Origin: Epiperipatus broadwayi
Taxonomy: Eukaryota > Onychophora > Udeonychophora > Euonychophora > Peripatidae
Reading direction: 5' to 3'
Assembly (NCBI GenBank): GCA_028023455.1
Contig: JAQFVV010006723.1
Location: 312,001 to 376,000 of the forward strand
DNA length: 64,000 bases
The position numbers and the translations under genes are program-made. A model generated the notes under the pieces. The model had not been told where the DNA came from. It saw only the letters and a program-made list of their open reading frames with translations, and did no database searches. Each line of letters starts with the position of its first letter. The first letter of the stretch is position 1. Positions 21,150-33,245 of the stretch are shown one piece after another.

Positions 21150-23338
21150 CAATACCTAAAGAATAATTAGCCATCACAACATCATTATTCTGCCAATAAT
21201 AAATTAAAAATTTCCCATAGCTCATAGTATTCTAGACTCAAATAACTTAATTTCATGTAAAATAGCAAATCATCTAAATAGTTTAATTGTAATTGGAACA
21301 GCAATAATTATTGCCACAATTGTAATAAATTACAATAATCGATCATCATGTTGATTTGTCATTGCTTGCCATTCTCATAACACAATTTATTTCAGCTTTT
21401 TATTTAGGTGTATATCATAAGATTTAATGAGATGTTTATTATACTAGTATTTATAATTTTTCAATAAACCAGAACAATCATTTACAATTTTTTGATGAAT
21501 ACAATGGTGCAGAAGCATATATCATGAAGTAGAACAGAATCATGATTTGCTCCTGTGTCTTATTTAATTTTAAGAAATGAAGATTTCACATGCTTACGTG
21601 GAGCAGCTATATTATGATGTGAATGTATGATAAGTTACAAAAAAAAATCAAGTTTGAACTTTCAAAAAACTTAAAGATTAACATTTGGATGACTGATTTA
21701 GTTACTAGTTTCTACTTTGGGTTACAACCCTTAGAAGAAGTTTGCCATTTATACTAAGAGATGACTTTCAAATTGTTGACATTGACATTAGTGGATCATA
21801 AAAGTCTTTAAAACCATACAGCTATGTATTGTAATAATGTATGGAACTTACTGAAATTGTAGTGTGATTATATATTGTGATTTGAAGATAAATTATGTTA
21901 AACTATGACAAGCTTAACCGATTATTACCAATGATAGTCAATTATTATTCCTGGATATAGAAATATTGCCTAGGTATCTCAATCAATTTTAGGTAAAAGT
22001 TATGTAACCATGAATGTGCATTAGAAAATAGAATGAATAGACTATCTCAGATGATCATTTTAATTGTAATGCAGAAGAAAGAAGAAGAGCTTTCTTTATA
22101 ATTCTAAATTGTCAGATATTAATGTTATAACAATAATAACAAGGCCTATAATAAACTTATGTCTGTAATAAAATCATATCTCTGGGGCTCATCTTCACAG
22201 CTTCTATCCGTCAGAATATCATGTTCTCCCATATGCAAAGGTGATCACAATTTGATATGCCCCAAATATTTTGTGACATACATTAGGGCTAAAACGTATA
22301 TTGCAACACTTACTAATCCAACACTTAGTGCCATTTCTCCTCCAATATCCTTGCTTACATCAATTTTAAATGTTAAACAGTCATTTTTCACACATTATTC
22401 TATTAAACATGCTGATCTATTAGAACAGTATTAAATCAAATCTCTCATTGGCATATCATTTAAAGATTTAAATAAAACAGCTTATCCATGTAGACATTTA
22501 TGGACAACCCTAACCAAGTTCCAAAAACTTAGTGCTCTTAAATAATGGTTGAAATGTTTTTTTTAATTTACTACAGAGTATATTCCCAAGCAAAATATCT
22601 CTCAATGACTATTTAAACTAAATTTTGAACTTATATGTGTTTTGTGCAATAAATATTCAGAAAAAAATGCTACACCTTTTTCAAACCTGCTCATACTTTT
22701 TATTCCTATGCTTCTTCATGTTTCATAAGTGCACAATCAATCTTAAGCAATTACTAAAAATATATATATATATAGCAATTACTAAAAATATATATATATA
22801 TAAACTTTTAACCTTTTGATGCATCTACAATTCCTCATGCACTAAGGACCATGTGGCTTGTGCACTGTTTTATATTTGGCAATAACAAAATATAAAGTAC
22901 TAAAAAATAACAAAGAATAATTAAACTCCTTTACTTGCTCAAAATTTTACCCAGAAACATTATGACCAAAATTTGGCAATCAACAATCTATTTCAGTTGT
23001 GCTGTCTCATAGCTCAACCATTTATTTCAATTAACATTCATCATCAGATTTAGATCTTGAAAATAAATTTCTAGACTTTCCTAGTTATCATAATTGTGTA
23101 ATTCTAGATCATGTCACTCTTCAATTTTGGAGAACACTTAATTAGAGGGAAATAACTTATTATATTACCTATACTATTATGATTGCATTTTTGTCATACC
23201 TTTGCCTATGTAACACACATTTATTTTGCTATAAATGTGTTAATATTTGTACACAGTTTGTTATTAATAAAGCTTTTTAATAAAAAAAAAAAAAATAGAA
23301 ATTTAATGAAAAAATTAAATGTAATTATGAATGATTAC
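21150..23338. other. intron sequence; one antisense coding-like patch
   Basis: End of the 14.2-kb intron. The minus strand between about 22390 and 22146 is open except for one TGA. It reads ILE-like hydrophobic text GGEMALSVGLVSVAIYVLAL followed by MYVTKYLGHIKL and, after the stop, MGEHDILTDRSCEDEPQRYD. This looks like a membrane helix followed by a polar tail, possibly an old processed pseudogene. No family is recognised. A 29-bp duplication with TA runs lies at 22746-22803. Confidence 0.35.
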
Positions 23339-23418
23339 CTTGTTAAAATGTTTTCTACAGCATTATCTTTCCATCCCAATGCTTTATAAATATGGTAAGT
23401 TTTTTGGACATAATATCG
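23339..23418 (-). CDS. M1 aminopeptidase, exon 6 of 8 in window
   Basis: An 80-nt exon encoding RYYVQKTYHIYKALGWKDNA, then VENILT and AG of a split codon. It corresponds to the family's 'y.klGW......h....LR' helix. The acceptor is TTTGCAG at 23419 and the donor AG|GTAATC at 23338. The downstream intron is 14.2 kb and contains the CR1-like LINE with its nested insertions. Confidence 0.92.
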
Positions 23419-23570
23419 CTGCAAATAGATTAACATAAAAAGTAAGTATAAAGATATTAAAAATGTAATTATGAAAATATTACAAATATAATTGCATAAA
23501 ATACATTAAAAATTAATAGAGTATTATCTATTTGTAAAATGTCATTGATAAAAGTTATAAATCAACTCAC

Positions 23571-23718
23571 AGCTATAATACGGTGGATGCACATATTCTG
23601 AAATCGATCAGTTAGAAATTTCAAGTTATCTGTAATTATAAGCCACACATAATAATCTTCTTCATTTGGCAGATAAGCAGTTAACTCTAAAGCAGTTGAG
23701 TAATCAAGATGACCAGAT
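23571..23718 (-). CDS. M1 aminopeptidase, exon 5 of 8 in window
   Basis: A 148-nt exon that completes the split Arg codon and encodes 50 residues. It begins RSGHLDYSTALELTAYLPNE, followed by EDYYVWLII, matching the ERAP1_C helices 'G.l.y..al.l..yl..E.dy..W'. The acceptor is TTATTAG at 23719 and the donor GCT|GTGAGT at 23570. It is separated from the next exon by only 152 bp, the one short intron in a gene whose other complete introns here are 6.5 to 14 kb. Confidence 0.94.
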
Positions 23719-24058
23719 CTAATAAGAATACAAATAGATTTAAGAATTTAAGATAAAATAAAATTATACAGAATTTTATTCATCCATTAGTAGCATCTAT
23801 TTAATAAATAAACTCGCTATTTCAATTGTAGAAGTAAAAAAAAGAAAGACCAAAAATATGAACAAATAATTAAAAATGAATTTTGGATGACAAACCGATC
23901 CATGAAATACTTAATATAAACATGTGGATTATAATTGAACCCTCAAGCACATTCCAATCTTTTCATTTAACAAAATCAAAATTTGAGACAAAAACCAAGT
24001 TTTTCTCGACTTCAAGAAGTATAATAATTACTCTTTCTTATTATATTGCCAAATGTAT

Positions 24059-24334
24059 ACCATATAATACTAAATTGTCCAAGCACTTTACTACTGTTAC
24101 ACAATGCTTTATTTACCACCCTTTCTTGCTGCTTACAGTTTCGATTGCCCCAGCAATCTTCTTCAGAACTTTATATCTTCTAACCTCAAGTGTTACAATC
24201 AAATTAAGGTTAGAAGATATAAAGTTCTGAAGAAGATTGCTGGGGCAATCAAAACTGTAAACTGTAAGAAAGGGTGGTAGATAAAACATTGTGTAACAGT
24301 AATAAAGTGCTTGGACAATTTATTATTATATGGT
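24059..24334. mobile_element. long near-perfect hairpin (MITE-like)
   Basis: Left arm 24059-24186 and right arm 24206-24334 are inverted copies of about 125 nt with only a few differences, around a loop of about 20 nt (CAAGTGTTACAATCAAATTA). Landmarks in the arms are TTGTCCAAGCACTTTA, CTGTTACACAATG and GATTGCCCCAGCAATC. It encodes nothing. A transcript through it, including the host pre-mRNA, would fold into a long double-stranded stem. The left arm contains a hammerhead-like motif at 24133-24166. Confidence 0.85.
24133..24166 (-). ncRNA. hammerhead-like motif in hairpin element
   Basis: On the minus strand: CUGAAGA (24160-24166), A, GAUUGC, UGGG, GCAAUC, GAAA, CUGUAA. Helix II is a perfect six-pair stem and the core heptamer fits CUGANGA. 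One extra A sits between core and helix II, which a canonical hammerhead lacks. The partner in the right arm has AAAA instead of GAAA and would be inactive. Confidence 0.3.
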
Positions 24335-24339
24335 TTTTC

Positions 24340-25660
24340 TTGACATATTTGCAATTATCTGGAACCTTATTTTATTGATTGAACTTTCATTGGTTCAAAT
24401 TTAACTCTTGATCTTTTTAAATTACTGAAAAGATGCAATAAATATTAAACTTTTTTTATCTTTTGATAATAATCATTATATAGTTATTTGAAGATTATTA
24501 ATAACATTTACAATATCATTTCTATTTCATATAAATTTTGCCCTTATCTATATAACAACACTTATTAGTAAATAATTCATTCATTAAATGTTAAGTTGAT
24601 ATGTTTATTATCTCGGTATGCTATCTACTAATTTCTGCTGCAGCAAAGTTTTTCCTTTGCAAAATTTCAACACATTTTTGGCCATATTCACTCAATGAAA
24701 GCAATTAATATTGCATAAATTATGGATAGCTTTGAAGTGAACATTGAATATAAACAATTTTGCTTTCCTATAAAAACCATGTTTACATACCATAAACTTT
24801 GTAGGACAGTTTGTTATTTTTTAATTCACTTCCTGCGGCCAATTAAAAAAAACTTTTCCTACATTAGAAATTTAATGAACTTAGAAAATATACATTGTTC
24901 ATATGATTTTGTCACAGTAATTACAGAATATAATAGAGCATCCATAATTGATTTTTTTTGCATTACTTTTATATAATAGTAATTTAAAGCCATGATTCCT
25001 TTCTATAGACAAATTTGGCAGAATAATTATTCTATCAAAGCCATTATATTACTAAATATTCTATCTTTTAAAATGTTACATATCTGAGTATAATGAATAT
25101 TTTTTTAACTTTTAATAAATCAAAGTAATTTTTAAAAAATGACACTTTTTGTATAATTTTTAACTTGATAGTTAATTTTTTCCTCTTCTATTTATTCAAA
25201 CAAGAGAGAGAGAGTGAGAGCCATTTATCTCCTTTGCATATTATTGACTTTATTTACATATGAAACCTTTTTGCTTTATTTATTAAAATTAATTAAATAA
25301 ATATATCAGCATGTATTTACTGAATAAATAAAATCTTTATTCATATAATCATTTTTTGTGTGTGAATATTTCATTTTCCGTTTATTTCCATTTTGTATAC
25401 ATATATGCGCGTAAATAAGCACACATTATTTTACAAAATATACTCACAATGTAACTTTGGCATCACTATGACAATAGATACAATATATATATATACAGTA
25501 TATATTATAGTCTAAAAAACATTGCTAGTCAATTGAAACTGTAAAATTGATTAATTTTAATAAAATAAACATTGTAACAATAATAAAAAAAATAAATCTA
25601 ATTTTTTTATAATTTCATCAATGCATAAAGAAAGATAAGTTGATAATACTTTTTTAACAA
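24340..25660. other. intron sequence, nothing recognised
   Basis: AT-rich intron text between the hairpin and the diverged tandem pair. It includes a GA run at about 25200 and a TA run at about 25485. Confidence 0.55.
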
Positions 25661-25664
25661 CTGT

Positions 25665-26340
25665 AGGTACTTATATTATCTACCTAGAAATGTTAATAAT
25701 AATGAATCAATTAATTTTTAACATACATAATTTTATTGTAAAAAACAAGAGCAGCTCTTTACTGTAGGGCCATCTAGAGTAAGCAATGATTACCAGAGGT
25801 AGTGCATTTAAATTACTTTCATCAAACTAGTTTCTAACTTTTGTTTTTATCAATATGATTTGGGATTTAAACTTGGAAGTCATACAATCATGCATTTCAA
25901 AATTGCTTTTAACTTCATTTTATTATACAAGCTAAAAGCCTAAAAATTCAAAATATTCTAAAGTTTTATTACCAAATCAATTTACATGAAATGTTATACA
26001 GATCTGTCTTCAGATTAGTAACTATACATTTTAATATCATTTCTTTATAAATTATAGACACCAATATTCCCTAGCTAGAAATGTTGATAATAACAAATCA
26101 GTTAATTCTTAGCATGTACAATATATAATAAAACAATAGTAACTATTGTAGAATCATCTATAATATTCTTGAGTAATAATAGATTTCCAGAAAGTAGAAC
26201 ATTTAAATACCATCTCATACAAGTTCCTGACTTTTGCTTTATCAATAAAACTTGGAATTCATGGTTTAAAGTAAGGCAGTTAGTTATAATATTAGGTAAC
26301 TGACATTAACTTTATTTTATTATTCAAGATAGATATTTTA
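25665..26340. repeat. diverged direct pair of old fold-back-family units
   Basis: Two similar segments about 385 bp apart (25665-25960 and 26050-26340). They share TACCTAGAAATGTTAATAATA, a CCATCTA block, ATTTAAATACCATCTCAT / ATTTAAATTACTTTCATC, and ACTAGTTTCTAACTTTTG followed by TTTATCAATA. The last block is the complement of the GAAACTAGTC region of the repeat at 1-545, so these look like old copies of that family. Confidence 0.5.
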
Positions 26341-26344
26341 CTGT

Positions 26345-28590
26345 CAGCTTTCAACCCCAAGCATCAGTGATAAAGGCAAAATGTAGAACAGTCTGAAGTT
26401 AAAAATTTAAATGCATTATTATTTGATAATTACTGATTATTCAATTCTATTATAGAAGGCACTAGGGTAGTTAATCATATATACAAGCAAACAAATTAAT
26501 TAATATATTGTTATTGTGTATAGCAACAAACAACAGAGGAACCTAAAAGCTATTAGTACTTATATGAAATCATAATTGTTCAAGCAGATTGGTTTGGGTA
26601 CAAAATCTTAGCATGTTGTAAATTTCAGACATTTTAACATTATTAGTAAAATTAAATAAAAGGTAGATGCTAAATACATAATTGTATTATTTTCATCTTT
26701 GAGTTTTAAGATTCACTGGAAATGGCAAAAGCTAAAATCCATCTTTGAGATGATTATTTCAGTGCACTATCACCTTGGAATCACTGGCTATACAAATTTA
26801 CTATTAATCTCATTATAAATTATTTTGTTGTAATTTCTTAATTAACTAAATCATATACCTTAATTAAATTGGCAAAAACAATATACAAATTATACTTTTA
26901 CTAGTCATGACTTTTCGTGTCTATAACAATTTTTTTTTGCTTTTACACTATTGCATCTCTGCTAACCACTCATCTGTAAGTCAATGTAAGGTATTCAATA
27001 AAAGTTTTTTCATCATATTGGATAACAATGATATTTCATAATAATTAATGCAGTCTTCTCTATTTTTTTTAATAAATTGGAAAAATAAAACATCTATAAG
27101 ATTAGATGGCACAACTATAAGGATTCCTATATACTCCCCCTCCCAAATACAATTGGATTTAAGCTAACGTATTAATCACATTTAAAATCTTGTCTAGTAA
27201 GATTGGCAGCTTTTCCATTTTTTAATCTACAAACATTTCTTTTAATTTCATCGAGCTGAATATATATCTCTGCCCATAAATTTAAATAATTTACTTAAAA
27301 ATAATCATCTGAATTCTTGAAATTTTTGTGATGTAATGTAAAATAGTTTCTTCTTAGATGAAATTAAAAGTATTTATTCAAAAGATGATCCATTTATTCA
27401 AAATGTAATCACTATCATATAATAATGCAATTTGCTGATTTTATTAGATTATATCATTTTTCAGATTAGTGATAATGAACATCAAATGGCTCTTCTTTGT
27501 AGTTTTAATCTACCACATTATTGTAAGTCACTGATTTTCTACCTTTAAATCTCTATGTAGTTTATAAAGTTTACCATTAATTTTTTTGTTCTACCAGAAG
27601 AGAATGCTATGTTTCTCTAATTGACAACCAACATCAATCAAGATTGGTGAAAATCATAACAGATTTTCTCATATCAACAGCAAACTTCTTAAGAGATTTT
27701 TTGCCTCAGTAACATAACCATTTTGAAAATTTCAAACTGGATTTCATGTTTAATATATAAGAACTGTTGGTAGGAGTAGTATTTATTTCAAAATACAGCA
27801 TCAAATTTCCCACTCATGTGATTAGGGGTTCTGTTCTTTAATGAAACTATCATTATAACTCCTGAATATCTCAAATTATAATTTGTCCAATAAAACATAT
27901 AATATTAATCTTTTTTTATTCTGATGGATAAATAATCTATAAAATGCCATTGATGTGAGAATACTGGACATTCCTGCCTAAATAAATGATTGTGATGAAC
28001 AATTCATGTGATGTTTAATAATGATAGATCATTCATGTTTATAGAACAATATTATGATTTTTCTATAACTTTGACCCTGATTTAATATTCCTAAAAACAA
28101 TTCTGGAAAAATAAAAATACAGTCTTTTATTGTTACCTCTGTAATAATAATATCAAAAAGACTAAAGGTTTATCTTTCTGAATTTATTAATATGTAAAAT
28201 GAGCATTATTATTATGGAAAAATATTTTTTAATGTTAATCTATCATTGATACATTCACAAATTAAGAATTGAACATATAAAGATAGAATAGCAATTCCAT
28301 CATCAAGATGTCTCCTTTTAGTTCATAGTCTCAGCTTTCTAAAATACTTATAGCCATGTAGCTTGTCAATTTATTGATATATCTCTATAAGATCTTTTTT
28401 ATTAAAAGCAATGGTATCAATCTTGTTATCTTATATTTATTTTTAATTACTTTTATTATTATCTGCTTTTTTACCATTTCTGTCATTACAATATTTTTTC
28501 AAGGATCTAATCAGATATGTGGGAGCAATTGCTGAACAGCTTTTATACTTTAGACAAGCTGAAAATGATTCAATTCCATTGTAATGTTCT
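26345..28590. other. intron sequence, nothing recognised
   Basis: AT-rich intron sequence between exons 4 and 5 with no recognised repeat or frame. Confidence 0.55.
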
Positions 28591-28607
28591 GTAAAAAAAA
28601 TACAAAT

Positions 28608-28727
28608 GTCAAGTGTTGTTAGCCGAGAGGTCAGCACAGCTGACTTGCAAGCAAACAGTTGGTTGCAGATGGTTGTTGCGGGTTTGCCTCCTGGCCGATG
28701 CTATGACATATGGAAAAAAAATACAAA
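28608..28727 (+). mobile_element. tRNA-derived SINE, copy 2, with 15-bp target duplication
   Basis: The tRNA-like head starts TTAGCCGAGAGGTCAGCACAGC (A-box region). The B box is GGGTTTGCCTCCTGGCC, followed by GATGCTATGACATATGG and the A-rich tail. It is flanked by identical AAAAAAAATACAAAT at 28593-28607 and 28713-28727. Between anticodon arm and B box it has an extra stretch of about 20 bp (AACAGTTGGTTGCAGATGG) shared with the copy at 41.5 kb, which marks a subfamily. Confidence 0.88.
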
Positions 28728-28734
28728 TAAAGAA

Positions 28735-30273
28735 TTACAGTTTGCTAAATATGTACCTATGATTGCATTAGAAAGATTGCATACTTTACATACTTGTACA
28801 TACTACTATCGTATATCCATAATATTTTTACACACAAAAAGAAAAGAAAATGCTGAATTGTTATATTCATTAAACTATTTTAACTTTGAAAAAAAATGTT
28901 GCTATGACCATTGTTTATTAAAATACTGCTGCAGAATTTGTTGAATTAGTTTGATATTTTTTCCAATTTCAGTTTTGTTCTATCGTCATTAGAGCATGTT
29001 TGAAACTAGAATAACTCATCTTTATAATAGTTTAAAGACATTACCTATAAGCCAGGTACTGCTGAATATTCCTTAACATAAATTGTTTTATATATATTTA
29101 GAACTATTTAAACCTTCACTCATTTCGTAATTTGCAATCTTAGTGAGCAATGTTTTTTTATTGTTTTTCTATGAGGTGTGAAGCCAGTTGAAGAATCTTT
29201 GTCATAAAGTTAGATATCTAAAGACTATCTTAACTTTTACTTATAAATATAATCAAAACATAGTTTTTTTAAGGCTTAAAATTAGATATATTAAGTAATC
29301 ATAAAAATGTCTTGCCTAAAATATAAAGTATGTTTTTTTTTTCAATTTTCTAGTTTATCTAAAATGAGAAGTATCATCTGATTAGCATATTCTATTATTT
29401 AACTTTTATATACTCATATTATATACCAGTTTCCTAATAAATTATTAATTATATTTGTTATGAATAATTTGGTACAGATTGCAGAAATTTGTTTTTGTTG
29501 TTTCTAAATATACTTGTGTCTATATTTATCTTTATAAATAAAGAGTCACATGTACAAACATATCTACTATAAACAACCTTGTGAAGTTTAGTAAATGGTA
29601 GAGTATCAGTTTCTGGAGCATAGGATTGATTTTTAATTCTGGTATTTCTGGTACTTACAATTCTTATGAATTCCAAACAGGAAAAACATTTGGTTATTTT
29701 TAGCTGCATTGCTTGGTTTTGTGCAATGGTAGAATGCATGAATCTGGAGTTTATGGTTTATGGATCATAACTCTACTCAGTTATTTCCAACTCAAATTTC
29801 TTATGTATTTCTAATTCAATTATTATAAATAAGCAAAATAAAACAATGTTCAAAAGGATCACCACAGAACAAATGTTTATCAATCAAGGCTTTTATAAGA
29901 AAACTGTAAAGTAAAAGACATTATTCACTAGACTAACTAATTGTTTCATAATCTATATAAGTATAGCAATATATCCATTTATCAACCAATATAATGTGAT
30001 TTGAATTGTCTGAAAATTAGTTACATATACCTTGACTAAACATTAAAAAAAAAAATTATCCAATCAAGATTCAAACTCAGGTGAGGTGCATTATTAATTG
30101 TAATGAAATCAATTTTATTAAAATAAAAGTCCCTCAAAATTTTAATTTAGTAAATATTCAAATGTTAAATATATTTTCCTTATAATTTTGATTTTTTTAA
30201 ATTAAAAAAGTTGAAAGGTCACTGATGTTAACTAATTTTAGAAATTAAATCGAAACATTAAATAATACACTAC
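28735..30273. other. intron sequence, nothing recognised
   Basis: AT-rich remainder of the intron between exons 4 and 5. No frame stands out. Confidence 0.55.
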
Positions 30274-30329
30274 CTTGCAAGTTGAAAAGCATCAAAAATA
30301 ATCTGGAGCCGGTTATCAGGATGAAAGAC
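30274..30329 (-). CDS. M1 aminopeptidase, exon 4 of 8 in window
   Basis: A 56-nt micro-exon encoding VFHPDNRLQIIFDAFQLA plus AG of a split Arg codon. It matches the conserved helix 'I....R.qlidDaf.La' of the ERAP1_C domain. The acceptor is TATTATAG at 30330 and the donor AG|GTAGTG at 30273. It is too short for gene finders that need long open frames. Identity rests on the domain match and the exact phase fit to exons 3 and 5. Confidence 0.9.
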
Positions 30330-30679
30330 CTATAATAAAATTATATATATATTCTCAATAGATTTTTTTAAAAACTATAATGCTCTCTAGAAAACATATG
30401 ATCATCTTCAATGATGGTTTATCTTTATTTTCCATCTAATCTTTACATTATATAAAAGTATATAAAGAAATACCTCCATTATTTTATTATAATATTTTTG
30501 TACATCAATTCTCATTAAATCTTGTGATTTATCATAAAATAGGAAAATAAATTGTGAAGGGAAGAGAAGTCAAATTAAACCTATTATCAATAATGATTAA
30601 TAGATAAATGGCTTGATCACATTATTTCTTTGCTTTGATGTGTAAAGCAGACTTCTAGAAAAACACATAAATATGATGC

Positions 30680-31115
30680 ATGCACATGTGATGTGATGTA
30701 TTTTGGCTTCTCCTTGAAGTCAAGAATATCTCAGCAATTATGCCTAGATAAACCTGTTAGCCACTTTATTTTCCATTCCCCACTCTAAGTCTTTCCATAT
30801 TCTGCCCCATCCCATTTCCACAACATAATCTTTGTCAACTCTATAGCCTTTATATCTAAATCCCCCTTATCTTTTCACAAACCCAGCATGAAAACCAATA
30901 ACTCACTTTCCATATAATCACTTTGTTCATATTTATTCTCCCATAACTTCATTATCTGTACCCTACCTTCTTTCAAGCATTTACATTCAATCAACAGATA
31001 CCTAATATTTTCTATACCTTCCTTACACAATTTGCACACTAAATCACCCATAGTTTTCCATTTACATGTATATTCTTTTGCTACCTGGCCACCCACAGTT
31101 GCAGATAAGCAAAAA
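30680..31115 (-). mobile_element. 5'-truncated CR1-like LINE tail (copy B)
   Basis: A minus-strand fragment of the same family as the LINE at 13-18.7 kb. The frame from 31096 contains MGDLVCKLCKEGIENIRYLL and IECKCL, the intact CxxC...LLxEC tail motif. It is followed by the shared 3' region (AACAGGTTTATCTAGGCATAATTGC) and a CATCACATCACA tail near 30690. All upstream ORF2 is missing, the usual result of incomplete reverse transcription. Confidence 0.82.
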
Positions 31116-31459
31116 AGTCTCCCAGTATTTTAATATTAAAAGGCTACAAAAATATTTTTTTTAAAAAAAAAAAATGTTCAAATCAATGTAAACCCGATTG
31201 TTTTAAGAAATATGAGTTTTCTAAAAAAAATAGTGAACAAAGGAAAGGATCAGCAAAAGCTACAGGAAGTATAATAAATTCCTAGCATGGTGGTTAACCA
31301 ACAATTCAAACAAATATAATTGATAATATTATTTAGAGGCAAATAGATAAAAAGGAAAAAGAGCAGAAGGAAAAATAGTAAAAAAGTTAGTAAGAGTGAA
31401 AAAAAATAACGAGTGAAGAAAAAAATAGTTAAAAAAAAACCTAAATATTATTGAAAAAT

Positions 31460-32430
31460 TACTTGTGATACTATAAAATGGTGACTGCCCAGTTGCTTGA
31501 TCAGGAATCTGGTCCTTCTCAAAACCCAAAGATGTATGTAACAATAGCCAAAACTCACCAAAATAATGTAAACCCAGAAAACATCCTAGATTTAGACAAA
31601 CTACATCAGATGAGCTTAAAGATTTAGATCTAGTAAATCAAGATAAAATCAAGCCCCTCCCCCCACACACAATGTACAGATGAAATGCTTGAACAGATTG
31701 GGGAGAGGTTCAATAACATGATAACAAAAACACTTTTTGCAACATTCAAAAACTTTTTTACAGAGAAATCAATACTGTTGGTTATAACAGACAATCACTC
31801 CATTCTCAACCATTTCCCCAAGGTACTCTAATAGAAGTGTTAATAAAATAATTTATTGAAACAATACAATGCATAGGTGACTATCCTAATAGCAGATAAG
31901 TAGCAGTTAAGTTTTATGGAGCCACACAAGGGAACAATTTAAAAATTGCATTAAAACTCTAGGAAATTTTGCTATAGTACAAATGATGAAAGCAGATACA
32001 AGAATATCACCAGAGTGTTAAAAATGTCTATTGTGGATATAACTTGGATGATTTCCAAAGAATGGTTAACCCTTTCGGAAATATTATTATTTTCAAGAAA
32101 TATACCTTAAGGAAACATTAGTACCTGTCTGTATTTATAAATAGTTTTGAATATAAAGTAAATTTACATAAAGAAATAGATTCAGAAAATATTCAAATAT
32201 ACATAACATACCAAAAAGACATGCTATACTTATATACCTGAGGATTAAAGCCACATTGTTTTGCCTGTGGCAAAAGAGGTCACAAAGCCACACAATGCAA
32301 TGAAAAAGTAAATCTAGTGGAAAAGAATAACTACACCTCACAAAGATTATAAGAGAATCTGGATAGCACATACAAACCCAGGCAGCAGGGAAACATAGAT
32401 TTCCCTCAATCAAGGCAATAAAATTGACAA
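31460..32430 (+). pseudogene. decayed retroelement ORF1 with CCHC zinc knuckle
   Basis: The plus strand starts MVTAQLLDQESGPSQNPKMY at 31480 and passes through EMLEQIGERFNNMITKTLFA. It reaches PHCFACGKRGHKATQC near 32245, an intact CX2CX4HX4C knuckle as in Gag and LINE ORF1 proteins. Several frameshifts and stops break it. It ends against the poly-A tail of the next LINE, which lies in the opposite orientation. Confidence 0.7.
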
Positions 32431-32499
32431 TTATAACATGGCATTTTTTTTTTTTTTTTAAAAAAACAAAAAATTTTATTAACAAAGTTTACATGGTTT

Positions 32500-33245
32500 C
32501 ATGATACTGTTTTCATACATGGTATACTGCATGACTGATTGCAAAAGTTCATAAGATCAAATGCTTGGTAGATCAATCCTGGACCAAGTGTCTTTGTATA
32601 ACCATTCTGGTGCAAGCAGCCGGTCCCTGGCACTTATGCTCTTGACAAGACCTATAAAGGTCTCTGTGACTGAAGATCCTGAATGATGGAAAACACATTC
32701 GCATCTGGTCAACCAGACTGCAAAGGTAAGGAAGACAGAGAATCGGATGTCAGATGTAACTTTCTCTGTGATGAAGTTTCTGATAATCTGATGTCAGATG
32801 TAACTTTCTCTGTGATGAAGTTTCTGATTTGGAAAAGAAACGGACAATTATAAAGTAAATGTTGGATGGTTTCATCGGTAGTATTACATAGCTGGCATTG
32901 AGGATTGATTTTGGTGAATCCTCTTTTTCATACTAAGAAATGGTTAGTGGGTAAGGATGAGATGTTGAGCTTTAAGATAAAATCTACGTATTTTGGTTCA
33001 ACAAACCAGTTCTTCAATTTTTTAAGCAATAGTTTATTGTCTATGTTCAATGTGGTCAGGAGGGCAGTCTGGTTTTAAAATCTGAGGTTATAGGCCTGCC
33101 AGTAGGTTATTTTACCTTCAAAAGAGGTTTTAGATAGATTTATCAGCTTGGTGACATGTAACCAAATAATTGTGGCCCATCTGCTAGCAAGAGGTGGTGG
33201 TGTGTCTGTAGGTTCCACTGGAGTGGCTAGGTTTAGTTCTGGCTG
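32500..33245 (-). pseudogene. LINE ORF2 C-terminal region
   Basis: The minus strand gives PQCQLCNTTDETIQHLLYNC near 32900, a CxxC...HLLxxC tail motif, and then LAPEWLYKDTWSRIDLPSI before the 3' UTR. An internal tandem repeat of about 44 bp (32744-32784 and 32789-32829) disturbs the frame. Confidence 0.75.

Noticed and set aside
20700-21560. Possible nuclear copy of mitochondrial DNA (AT-rich, some transmembrane-like text).
   Set aside because: I could not match any mitochondrial protein or rRNA landmark with confidence on either strand.
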